A stretch of DNA of 64,000 nucleotides from the NCBI RefSeq assembly GCF_030546805.1, contig NZ_JAUOPC010000006.1, forward strand, positions 310,001 through 374,000, given 5' to 3'. Of the stretch, positions 28,987 to 36,909 are shown piece after piece. The position numbers and the translations under genes are program-made. The stretch comes from Cyclobacterium sp. 1_MG-2023 (lineage in GTDB: Bacteria > Bacteroidota > Bacteroidia > Cytophagales > Cyclobacteriaceae). The notes below the pieces were generated by a model. That model was given only the letters and a program-made list of their open reading frames with translations. It searched no databases and was not told the origin of the DNA. Each line of letters opens with the position of its first letter. Positions within the stretch are counted from its first letter, which is position 1.

Positions 28987-30261
28987 ATGACATTAAATAA
29001 CAGGTTTAAGCTTTCCCTCATGATGTTTCTAGAGTTTTTCGTTTGGGGATCCTGGTACGTAACTTTAGGTACTTTTTTAGGCAATAACCTTCAGGCCAAT
29101 GGTGGTCAGTTGGCGGCAGCATTCTCTACCCAATCAATAGGAGCTATTGTTGCACCATTCATAATAGGATTAATAGCAGATAGGTTTTTTAATGCAGAAA
29201 AGATATTGGGTATTTCCCACCTCATTGGGGCCGGCTTGATGTACATGATGTATGTTTCAGAAAGTTTTGTCTCCTTTTATCCTTATGTACTAATCTACAT
29301 GATCATATATATGCCCACATTGGCTTTGGTCAATTCGGTTTCTTTCAATCAGATGAAGGATCCCGCCAAAGAATTTAGCACGATTCGGGTGTGGGGAACG
29401 GTAGGCTGGATTGCTTCCGGTTTAATGATTAGCTTTTTCTTTACCTGGGATAGTGCAGCTTCCATTGGAGAAGGAATGCTTAGCAATACCTTTCTAATGT
29501 CCTCTATCTCTTCCGTTGTTTTGGGGTTATTTGCCTTTACACTTCCCAAAACTCCTCCTGTTGCTTCTAGTAAGGATGAAAAACAATCGATTTCTGAAAT
29601 ACTTGGTTTAGACGCACTTAAGTTATTGAAAGACAAGGATTTTTCTATTTTCTTTCTTTCCTCTATTCTAATTTGTATCCCTTTGGCATTTTACTATCAG
29701 AATGCCAATCCTTTCCTATCCGAAGTAGGTTTAACTAACCCTACCGGTAAAATGACCATAGGGCAGGTTTCGGAAGTGCTGTTTCTTTTGCTGATGCCAT
29801 TCTTTTTTAAGAAATTTGGATTGAAGACCACCTTGATTGTGGGCATGCTTGCTTGGGTAGTCAGGTATGTAATGTTTGCTTTTGGCGATGCCGGTGAGGG
29901 TACCTATTTGTTGCTTATTGGCATAGCATTACATGGGATTTGTTACGATTTCTTCTTCGTTTCCGGACAGATTTATACCGATTCAAAAGCCGGACCGAAA
30001 TATAAAAGTTCTGCCCAAGGCTTGATTACATTGGCCACCTATGGCATAGGTATGCTGATAGGTTTTTGGATTGCAGGAATAGTTTCAGACTTCTATTTGT
30101 TAGAGAATGGGAATCATGTTTGGAAAAATATTTGGCTGATTCCTTCCGGGATAGCCTTGGTGGTTACTGTAATCTTTGTTGTCTTTTTTAAGGACAATGA
30201 TTTTATCAAAGCCAATGCAGAAAGGAATAGCTTGAAGAACAGCAATGTAATAGAAAAATGA
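28987..30261 (+). CDS. MFS permease, nucleoside:H+ symporter (NupG-like) family
   Basis: The 424-residue inner-membrane protein has about 12 hydrophobic helices. The opening LSLMMFLEFFVWGSWYVTLG and the segments LALVNSVSFNQMKDP, FSTIRVWGTVGWIASGLMIS and GQIYTDSKAGPKYKSSAQG are those of the NupG/XapB-like nucleoside/H+ symporter family. In Bacteroidota this family is often found with GMC dehydrogenases and DUF1080 proteins, suggesting sugar-type cargo. It starts the plus-strand operon, and the GMC gene follows after 141 bp. Cargo is not proven by the sequence. Confidence 0.85.
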   Translation: MTLNNRFKLSLMMFLEFFVWGSWYVTLGTFLGNNLQANGGQLAAAFSTQSIGAIVAPFIIGLIADRFFNAEKILGISHLIGAGLMYMMYVSESFVSFYPYVLIYMIIYMPTLALVNSVSFNQMKDPAKEFSTIRVWGTVGWIASGLMISFFFTWDSAASIGEGMLSNTFLMSSISSVVLGLFAFTLPKTPPVASSKDEKQSISEILGLDALKLLKDKDFSIFFLSSILICIPLAFYYQNANPFLSEVGLTNPTGKMTIGQVSEVLFLLLMPFFFKKFGLKTTLIVGMLAWVVRYVMFAFGDAGEGTYLLLIGIALHGICYDFFFVSGQIYTDSKAGPKYKSSAQGLITLATYGIGMLIGFWIAGIVSDFYLLENGNHVWKNIWLIPSGIALVVTVIFVVFFKDNDFIKANAERNSLKNSNVIEK

Positions 30262-30402
30262 GTAGGCCCCGGACGAAAAAATAGGAACTAATTTAGAGCA
30301 TTTATAAATAGTAACTGTTGGATTCAGGTAAATGGAAAAATCATACCATTTCTTTATAAATATCAATAGTATTGCAATACCTAAAATAAACAATTGAAGC
30401 AT

Positions 30403-32082
30403 ATGGCTAATCAAAGTTATGACGCTATTGTCGTTGGATCAGGGATCAGCGGCGGATGGGCGGCAAAGGAACTAACAGAGAAGGGATTAAAAGTACTTCT
30501 ACTGGAAAGAGGTCCGAACGTGGAGCACGTAAAAGATTATAAAAACGCTACCAAGGCACCATGGGAAGTGCCTCATAGAGGTAGGCGAACAATTGAGATG
30601 TTGGAGAACCACCCAAACCTTAGAAGGGACTATGTCCTGAATGAGTTAAACCTTGACTGGTGGGCGCATGAGGATGATTCTCCATATGTAGAAAAAAAGC
30701 CATTTACATGGTTTAGAGGTTATCAAGTTGGAGGTCGCTCCTTGCTATGGGGGAGACAAAGTTACAGATGGTCAGATACAGATTTTGAGGCAAATGCCAA
30801 ACAAGGGATTGCTGTAGATTGGCCCATCAGGTACAAAGACTTGGCCCCTTGGTACAGTTATGTAGAGAAATTTGCCGGTATCTCCGGAAATAAGGATGGA
30901 TTGGATATTCTTCCTGATGGTGAATTTATGCCTGCCATGCCATTGAACTGCGTTGAAAAGACTGTGGCAGAAAGGGTCAAAGACCATTTTAAGGGAGCAA
31001 GGGTAATGACCAATGCAAGAACAGCCAATATTAGTCAGCCGCTTCCGGGAAGACCGGGCTGTCAATACAGAAATAAATGTTCTCTAGGTTGCCCTTATGG
31101 TGGCTATTTTAGTACCCAATCTTCTACACTACCTGCAGCAGATGCCACAGGAAATCTTACCTTAAGGCCTTGGTCCATCGTGACCAAAGTGCTTTATGAC
31201 AAAGATAACAAGCGAGCCACTGGAGTAGAAGTTCTCGATGGAGAAACCAATGAAACTTACGAATTCAATTCCAAAATTGTATTTTTATGTGCTTCAGCTT
31301 TCAATTCCTCAGCTATCTTAATGCGTTCTGCCACAGATATATGGCCTGAAGGATTGGGGAGTAGTTCGGGAGAGCTTGGACACAATGTAATGGATCATCA
31401 CTTCAGGTTAGGAGCAAGAGGTGTAGTCGAAGGCTTCGATGACAAATATTATTTTGGAAGAAGGCCAGGAGGATTTTATGTCCCTAGATATAGAAACCTA
31501 GGAAACGAAAGCAGGGATTATGTGAGAGGCTTTGGATACCAAGGAGGAGCAAGTAGACAAGGATGGAGCAGAACAGTTGCTGAATTGGATTTTGGGGCAC
31601 CTTTGAAAGCGGAGCTTACCGAGCCGGGAGATTGGACCATAGGCATGACAGCATTTGGTGAGATCCTTCCTTACCACAGCAACACCATAAAGCTTAGCAA
31701 GACGGTTACTGATAAGTGGGGCATACCTGTTCTGGAAATGGATGCTGAAATCCATGAAAATGAGAAAAAAATGAGAGTAGACATGAAAAACGATGCTGCA
31801 GAAATGCTAGAAGCAGCGGGCGTTAAAAATGTTACTACCTATGATACCGGGTATACTTTTGGACAAGGTATACACGAGATGGGTACAGCAAGGATGGGAA
31901 GAGACCCTAAAACTTCTGTTTTAAATGGCAATAACCAGGTGTGGGATGCCAAAAATGTTTTTGTAACGGACGGGGCAGCTATGGTTTCTGCAGCAGCCCA
32001 AAACCCTTCACTGACATACATGGCCATGACCGCAAGAGCAGCTAGTTTTGCTGTGGAAGAATTGAAAAAAGGTAACCTGTAA
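30403..32082 (+). CDS. GMC-family FAD-dependent sugar dehydrogenase, large subunit
   Basis: The 559-residue protein has the FAD-binding start YDAIVVGSGISGGWAAKELT (6-25), the GMC segment YQVGGRSLLWGRQSYRW and the C-terminal catalytic set IHEMGTARMG (His) and AQNPSLTYMA (Asn). A cysteine cluster with Cys220, Cys226 and Cys230 (CQYRNKCSLGC) resembles the Fe-S-binding region of bacterial FAD-glucose dehydrogenase large subunits. It has no signal of its own. The following gene encodes the small subunit, which in this family carries the export signal for the complex. The likely activity is C3 oxidation of a glycoside (glucoside 3-dehydrogenase type). An in-frame TTG at 30394 precedes the chosen ATG. 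Confidence 0.9.
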   Translation: MANQSYDAIVVGSGISGGWAAKELTEKGLKVLLLERGPNVEHVKDYKNATKAPWEVPHRGRRTIEMLENHPNLRRDYVLNELNLDWWAHEDDSPYVEKKPFTWFRGYQVGGRSLLWGRQSYRWSDTDFEANAKQGIAVDWPIRYKDLAPWYSYVEKFAGISGNKDGLDILPDGEFMPAMPLNCVEKTVAERVKDHFKGARVMTNARTANISQPLPGRPGCQYRNKCSLGCPYGGYFSTQSSTLPAADATGNLTLRPWSIVTKVLYDKDNKRATGVEVLDGETNETYEFNSKIVFLCASAFNSSAILMRSATDIWPEGLGSSSGELGHNVMDHHFRLGARGVVEGFDDKYYFGRRPGGFYVPRYRNLGNESRDYVRGFGYQGGASRQGWSRTVAELDFGAPLKAELTEPGDWTIGMTAFGEILPYHSNTIKLSKTVTDKWGIPVLEMDAEIHENEKKMRVDMKNDAAEMLEAAGVKNVTTYDTGYTFGQGIHEMGTARMGRDPKTSVLNGNNQVWDAKNVFVTDGAAMVSAAAQNPSLTYMAMTARAASFAVEELKKGNL

Positions 32083-32099
32083 ACCCAAATTGAAGCGTT

Positions 32100-32669
32100 A
32101 TGAATTTTATGAATAGAAGAGAAGCACTTAAAAGCGTGGTACTGATGATGGGAGGGACCATGGTAGGAGCCAATGTGATATTGACAGGCTGTGCTCCCGA
32201 TAAACAAATTGAAGGCCTGGATTTTTCCGAAGAGGAATTGGCTTATATGGATGAAATCGGGGAGGCCATTATTCCAACCACAGATACCCCGGGAGCCAAG
32301 GCTGCAGGGATAGGTTCATTTATGGCCATGATGGTGAAATCTACTTATACTGAAGAACAACAGAAATCCTTTATCAATGGTCTTAATAAGTTGAAACACG
32401 ATTTTAAAGCCGGCACCGAAAAGGACTTTATGGATGCTTCTGTAGAAGAAAGAACTGACTTTCTGAATCAGGTGAATAAAAAAGCCATGAACCCCGATGC
32501 TGAAGATAATAAAGAGGACAAATATATTCTCATGATCAAAGACCTGACACTTTTGGGTTATTTTACCTCTGAGATTGGAGCTACTCAAGCGTTAAGGTTC
32601 GTAGAGACACCCGGTAGGTATGAACCTTGTATTGATTATAAAAAAGGAGACAGAGCGTGGGCTATTTGA
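32100..32669 (+). CDS. Gluconate 2-dehydrogenase subunit 3 family protein (GMC small subunit)
   Basis: The 189-residue protein belongs to the small subunits that escort GMC dehydrogenases. It begins MNFMNRREALKSVVLMMGG, a twin-arginine-like signal, and also shows a lipobox-like ILTGC (Cys31), so the complex may be Tat-exported and lipid-anchored. The family core includes LAYMDEIGEAIIPTTDTPGA with the IIP-x-TDTPGA signature, and LTLLGYFTSEIGATQAL near the end. It starts 18 bp after the GMC gene and ends at an intrinsic terminator. Confidence 0.92.
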   Translation: MNFMNRREALKSVVLMMGGTMVGANVILTGCAPDKQIEGLDFSEEELAYMDEIGEAIIPTTDTPGAKAAGIGSFMAMMVKSTYTEEQQKSFINGLNKLKHDFKAGTEKDFMDASVEERTDFLNQVNKKAMNPDAEDNKEDKYILMIKDLTLLGYFTSEIGATQALRFVETPGRYEPCIDYKKGDRAWAI

Positions 32670-32692
32670 TAGCCATTCAGTGATAAAATTGT

Positions 32693-32718
32693 AAATCCCG
32701 CCTAAGTAGGCGGGATTT
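32693..32718 (+). terminator. Intrinsic terminator after GMC operon
   Basis: An 11-bp stem AAATCCCGCCT/AGGCGGGATTT with a 4-nt loop is followed by more T residues, 24 bp past the stop. It is a standard terminator. Confidence 0.9.
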
Positions 32719-32787
32719 TTTTATGCCTAAAATTTTGGAATGCTACATGATATTGTGTATTATACAATGATAAATAAGGTGTAAAAC

Positions 32788-33513
32788 ATGACATATTTAA
32801 TATTGAATATTATAATTTCTTTAAACCTCATGTCCATCTACAATTCTAGTGATAGATATGACAAAAAAGAGATGCTTACAGTAACTGAACTTTCACAGGA
32901 TTCAAACGGAGAATTTGAAAAATTTGCGACTAATAAGAACATTCCCAGTGAAATACGGGAGCTGACTTTAGAAGCCTTGTCTTATTTTCCGGATTTAATC
33001 AATACCAAAATTGATTTTCAGTTTAAGAAAAAAATCAGTGGATCTGTAATGCAGGCCCAGCCGAAAGTCGGCTCTTTATTTAAGCATTCCAAAGACAATC
33101 GTTCCTATAAAATAAAAATATCCAGGTATCTTTTTTTAGAAGACAATCCAATTCCAATTGAAGAACTGCCAAAGGATGTTTTCTTAGGTTGGATTGGTCA
33201 TGAATTGGGGCATATTCAGGATTATTTAAATAGGAGTTCATTGAACCTTCTAGGTTTTGGTATGAAATATTACCTTTCTAATGCGTTCATCACTAAAGCA
33301 GAAATAGCTGCCGACAGTTATGCTGTAGCCCATGGCCTTGGTGAGAAAATTATTGCCACCAAAAACTTTGTGTTAAATCACGATCAAATTCCTTTGGCTT
33401 ATAAGCAAAAAATTGAGGCACTATACCTATCTCCGGGCGAAATTCTGAGTATGGTAGATCCTGATATGGATGAAGAAATAGAGGAGAAGGATCAATCTCT
33501 TGATTCCTTATAA
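32788..33513 (+). CDS. Uncharacterised HExxH-type metalloprotease-like protein
   Basis: I do not recognise a named family for this 241-residue protein. It has a hydrophobic N-terminus (MTYLILNIIISLNLMSIYN) that could be a signal or anchor, and a zinc-protease motif HELGH at 138-142. About 30 residues on comes AEIAADSYAVAHG (Glu172, Asp176), which could supply the third metal ligand, as in gluzincin or SprT/M48-like folds. The C-terminus is acidic (DPDMDEEIEEKDQSLDSL). It is a single gene between a terminator and a convergent TPR protein. Catalysis is inferred from the motif alone. Confidence 0.65.
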   Translation: MTYLILNIIISLNLMSIYNSSDRYDKKEMLTVTELSQDSNGEFEKFATNKNIPSEIRELTLEALSYFPDLINTKIDFQFKKKISGSVMQAQPKVGSLFKHSKDNRSYKIKISRYLFLEDNPIPIEELPKDVFLGWIGHELGHIQDYLNRSSLNLLGFGMKYYLSNAFITKAEIAADSYAVAHGLGEKIIATKNFVLNHDQIPLAYKQKIEALYLSPGEILSMVDPDMDEEIEEKDQSLDSL

Positions 33514-33814
33514 CAAAGGTTTTGGCATATAATGAACAAGGGTATGCTACTCTTTCAAATTCAAACTGCGTCTAACGATCCATCTTAATAGAAGTTTGGC
33601 CCAGCATCAGGATTTTTAAATATTTGCCTATATTAAACCGAAATAGGCATTCTAATTTGCGGGAAATTAGCCAAATATTCTTGCGATTGAAATTTTAGTT
33701 CGAATCCTATTTCATTATCCGGATTAAACTTTTACTCAAGGTATAAAATTCCTTTTGGGGCAAAACTGTAGGAACTTAACTCTCCTCGTATAATCTACCG
33801 AGTAGAAGATGTGA
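33514..33814. other. Convergent spacer with a three-way-junction-like repeat
   Basis: The spacer lies between two converging genes. Within 33619-33679 an outer stem (AATATTTG with CAAATATT) encloses two hairpins: CCTAT/ATAGG (33627-33631 with 33643-33647) and CTAATTT/AAATTAG (33652-33658 with 33664-33670). The fold is unlike a simple terminator. The string CCGAAATAGGC in it also occurs in the icd terminator hairpin at 25155-25165. Confidence 0.4.
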
Positions 33815-34540
33815 TTAGATTTTTGAAATGTCTGCTTTGCGAACATAGGCCGTATTGTTTCCCCACTCAATTTCATACCACATGTCTTTACTGGCTGAAA
33901 TGGTGACGCGATGTCCTGCTTCCACTCTTCTGATCAAGTTTCCTGCGGAAGACGGGCTGTCCATGATAAGCACCGGTCCACCTGTTATAATGCCTGTATC
34001 AGGTTTGTTTAAAAAATTGTTAGAAACAAATGTGATGATTAAAAATAGCATCGCTGGGTAATAGAAAACCGTTCGTTTGGCGGGGAAGACAAATACCAGG
34101 ATTAAAAATACCAACATTAACAAAGCAGCAGTTCCGGTAATGATGGTCTTATAATCCAATAATAGCCTAAGAAACCTGTCTTGATCAGAAATTTGATATC
34201 CCTCTAGGGACGCCTGTCCGGTCAAAGATTTGATTTTATCAATGACTTCAGGATTTGGGTTATAATCATAATACTTGGAAAGGTAAAGAGATGCTTTACC
34301 ATAATCCCCCAAACCTTCAGAGATAAAGCCCATCTTTATTAGCATGGCCGGAGAGTAAGCATTTTCTTGATAAAGAATGTTTTCATAGACTTCTAAGGCC
34401 TCTTTGTATTTTTTTTCTGAAAATAAGCTATCGGCAGTCGAAAGACTTGTTTTTCCCTCGACCTGACTATCAGCCTGATGCGGGTAACCCAGTGAGAAAG
34501 CTGATAAAAAAACAAGAAAGATCCATCTAAGATTTGGCAT
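33815..34540 (-). CDS. TPR and SH3-domain membrane protein (BatE-like)
   Basis: The 241-residue protein has a signal peptide (about 1-27), two or so TPR units (LFSEKKYKEALEVYENILYQ and GDYGKASLYLSKYYDYNP), two adjacent membrane helices (about 135-180) and a C-terminal bacterial SH3 domain (PVLIMDSPSSAGNLIRRVEA through WGNNTAYVRKADISKI). This order is like BatE of the Bacteroidota aerotolerance operon, but none of the other bat genes is nearby, so the name is only descriptive. The ATG at 34540 is preferred over an in-frame TTG at 34546. The tRNA gene is divergent. Confidence 0.75.
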   Translation of the reverse strand: MPNLRWIFLVFLSAFSLGYPHQADSQVEGKTSLSTADSLFSEKKYKEALEVYENILYQENAYSPAMLIKMGFISEGLGDYGKASLYLSKYYDYNPNPEVIDKIKSLTGQASLEGYQISDQDRFLRLLLDYKTIITGTAALLMLVFLILVFVFPAKRTVFYYPAMLFLIITFVSNNFLNKPDTGIITGGPVLIMDSPSSAGNLIRRVEAGHRVTISASKDMWYEIEWGNNTAYVRKADISKI

Positions 34541-34651
34541 TTTCAATATAGTCCTTTAAATTTGCAGTCCAATTACGGGAAACTAAGGCGAAAAACCAAG
34601 GAATCTTTTGATATTAAACCTTGAAAAAAGGAGTCAAATAATTGGAATAAT

Positions 34652-34724
34652 GATTCTGTAGCTCAGCTGGTAGAGCATAACACTTTTAATGTTAGGGTCC
34701 TGGGTTCGAACCCCAGCGGGATCA
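34652..34724 (+). tRNA. tRNA-Lys(UUU)
   Basis: The full cloverleaf can be drawn: acceptor GATTCTG/CGGGATC (with two G-U pairs), D arm GCTC/GAGC, anticodon stem TAACA/TGTTA around the loop CTTTTAA (anticodon UUU), a 5-nt variable loop GGGTC, and T arm CTGGG/CCCAG with TTCGAAC. The terminal A follows, and CCA is not encoded. The UUU anticodon reads lysine codons AAA and AAG. Confidence 0.96.
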
Positions 34725-34727
34725 CAT

Positions 34728-34771
34728 CAAAACAAAAAAACCTGTTCAATTGAACAGGTTTTTTTGTTTTG
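34728..34771 (+). terminator. Perfect palindrome terminating the tRNA-Lys transcript
   Basis: A flawless 44-bp palindrome centred at 34749/34750 starts four bases after the tRNA. Its core CCTGTTCAATTGAACAGG is flanked by A7 on the left and T7 on the right, so it can terminate in both directions. Confidence 0.88.
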
Positions 34772-35062
34772 TACCGTACATGGTAATTAACCAGGTAATG
34801 GCCCGCTATGGGAGTTTGTGATCGCCAACCATTGGCTGAATCCAAAGGTGTGCACTGAATAGTGGAATCAGAAGGAAGTTGGAAGTAAAACTCCGATCTG
34901 ATGAACACGAATCATATCAATCATCATATCAGAAACTATCCTTCAGCTCACTTTAAACTCAATGACTGTAAAAGGTCACCAAAATGTATTCAGATGCCAA
35001 TAGAAATGTAAAACTATTTGGTTCATTTTCTTTTTCACTTTTTCTATTACTTTGCCCTATCA

Positions 35063-36889
35063 TTAATAACCGGGATTCTGTACCAAATGAGGTGCTTTAT
35101 TCATTTCATCATTTGGAATGGGTATCCAGTACATTTTTTTGTCAACCGTACGATCCTGAACCGTTAATCGTCTCCAGATGGTGTTTACTGTTCCATCATC
35201 TAGGTTACTGGTTTCCACAATCTCAATTCCTTTGGCATCATCAAGTTTTTCTTCAAGAATCTTCCATCTCCTGATGTCAAACCACCGGATATTTTCAAAA
35301 GTAAATTCAATTTCTCTTTCATACCGAAGTGCCTCTTCAATATCTCCGGTAAAATCAGGCATACCGGCCCGGTTTCTGATCATATTGATATATGTTGCTG
35401 CCTCTTCGGTTTCGCCTAGCTCTAAGCTAGCTTCAGCATAGTTTAAAATTATCTCAGCGTATCTAAGCCATATCCAGACATTTTCATTGTATTGGTCTTT
35501 GCCAATAACTTCATGGTCCATCATCTTCTTCATCAAATAGCCTGTGTAGCCGGCATTCCATGAATGTACAGGTCCCTGCCGGGTATCAATGCCTACAAGG
35601 CTGCTTACCTCATTGCCTCCTTGTATAGTAATACGGGTTCGTCTGTCATAAATACCCAGAGGATCTCTTTCTTGCAGGTCAGAAAATCGTGGTTGCCAAT
35701 TTGCACTATCATATAATATAGAACCATAGAACCTCGGTTCACGGTGATAGTATGGGTTTTCGTTTGTGTACTTATCTGAAATGTTCTGATAATAACTATT
35801 TTCATCTAGCGTGAAATGATCTGAAAAGCTAGATCCATCTTCCATCTGGTAAGTATCTACTAGATCTTGAGTAGGATTATTGCTTCCATAGTTTGATAAT
35901 CCATTGGGGCCCTGCCATAAGTTATTTCTATGCCGTTCCCCAACATCAGCTACAAACATTTTACCCCAAATCACCTCATTGCTGGAAAGATCCTTTTGTC
36001 TGAAGAAATCATAATAATTGTTAGCCACTGCCTCTTTATCCGGGGCTCCAAAATCAGCAAGGGAATAGGTGTTCATTTCAATCACCTCTTTTGCTGCATT
36101 TTTTGCTGCCAACCAAAGTGCTGCTCTATCCGGGTTTTCGTAACCTACATATTTATTTTCAGCTGTACCATCAGCGGTAAGGTCACTGGCTGCAAACAGC
36201 AAGATACGTGACTTGAGCGCCAATGCCGCCCCTTTGGTTGCCCTTCCCATTTCCATTTCATTCTTTGGTAAAAGAAGGTTCGCCGCATTGTCACAATCCT
36301 GCACTATAAAATTGACCGTTTCTTCAAAAGATCCCCTTGGTGTTCCTAAATAATCATCTCCTATCCCGAAAGGTTCTGTTAATATAGGAAGGCCGCCAAA
36401 AGTACGGGCCATCTGAGCATAGGAAAAGGCCCTGAGGAATAAGGCTTCTCCTTTCAATATTTCAGCTTTTATTTGTGCTGCTTCTCGTTCATTTTCTTGC
36501 GTGTTTTCTACTACCTGATCAATATTTGCAAGGAAGGTATTGATGATTTGAATATTGTCAAATAGCTGCCAATTGAGAAACCTGAACCGAGCATGATTGA
36601 AAGGCCCCATGTTAGAAGGAGTTATGTTCCCCTGAACATAAACATCTGTTCCATAGATATGGATAAAAAAGGTATGGTCAGATACCCCGGCGAGGTTTAA
36701 ATTGGTGTTAAACCCACTTGAAATATTACGATAGGCAGTATTCAAATAGCTATTGGCAAGGTTGATGTCCGACCAAACCAGCTCCTCAGAATATCTGTCT
36801 AATGGGGCTTTATCCAAAACTTCATCTACACAGGAAGACATCAAAAGTAGAAAAACTGATAAAATTTTAATATTTATATATTTTTTCAT
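35063..36889 (-). CDS. SusD/RagB-type nutrient-binding lipoprotein
   Basis: At 608 residues this is a long member of the classic RagB/SusD family. The lipobox LLLMSSC puts the lipidated Cys at residue 20; the mature start VDEVLDKAPLDRYSEELVWS is typical. Family landmarks include AEILKGEALFLRAFSYAQMA, GRATKGAALALKSRILLFAA, the C-terminal ENIRWFDIRRWKILEE and NKAPHLVQNPGY. It follows its SusC after 20 bp. The C-terminus ends 292 bp from the tRNA terminator in otherwise featureless DNA. Confidence 0.95.
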   Translation of the reverse strand: MKKYINIKILSVFLLLMSSCVDEVLDKAPLDRYSEELVWSDINLANSYLNTAYRNISSGFNTNLNLAGVSDHTFFIHIYGTDVYVQGNITPSNMGPFNHARFRFLNWQLFDNIQIINTFLANIDQVVENTQENEREAAQIKAEILKGEALFLRAFSYAQMARTFGGLPILTEPFGIGDDYLGTPRGSFEETVNFIVQDCDNAANLLLPKNEMEMGRATKGAALALKSRILLFAASDLTADGTAENKYVGYENPDRAALWLAAKNAAKEVIEMNTYSLADFGAPDKEAVANNYYDFFRQKDLSSNEVIWGKMFVADVGERHRNNLWQGPNGLSNYGSNNPTQDLVDTYQMEDGSSFSDHFTLDENSYYQNISDKYTNENPYYHREPRFYGSILYDSANWQPRFSDLQERDPLGIYDRRTRITIQGGNEVSSLVGIDTRQGPVHSWNAGYTGYLMKKMMDHEVIGKDQYNENVWIWLRYAEIILNYAEASLELGETEEAATYINMIRNRAGMPDFTGDIEEALRYEREIEFTFENIRWFDIRRWKILEEKLDDAKGIEIVETSNLDDGTVNTIWRRLTVQDRTVDKKMYWIPIPNDEMNKAPHLVQNPGY

Positions 36890-36909
36890 GACGATTGTTT
36901 TATATCTAA

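Noticed and set aside
34663-34908. Antisense frame across the tRNA gene
   Set aside because: It reads through a functional tRNA and its terminator and has no family resemblance.
34652-35062. tRNA-Lys as an integration site for an island containing the third SusCD pair
   Set aside because: No integrase gene and no repeat of the tRNA 3' end was found in the window.
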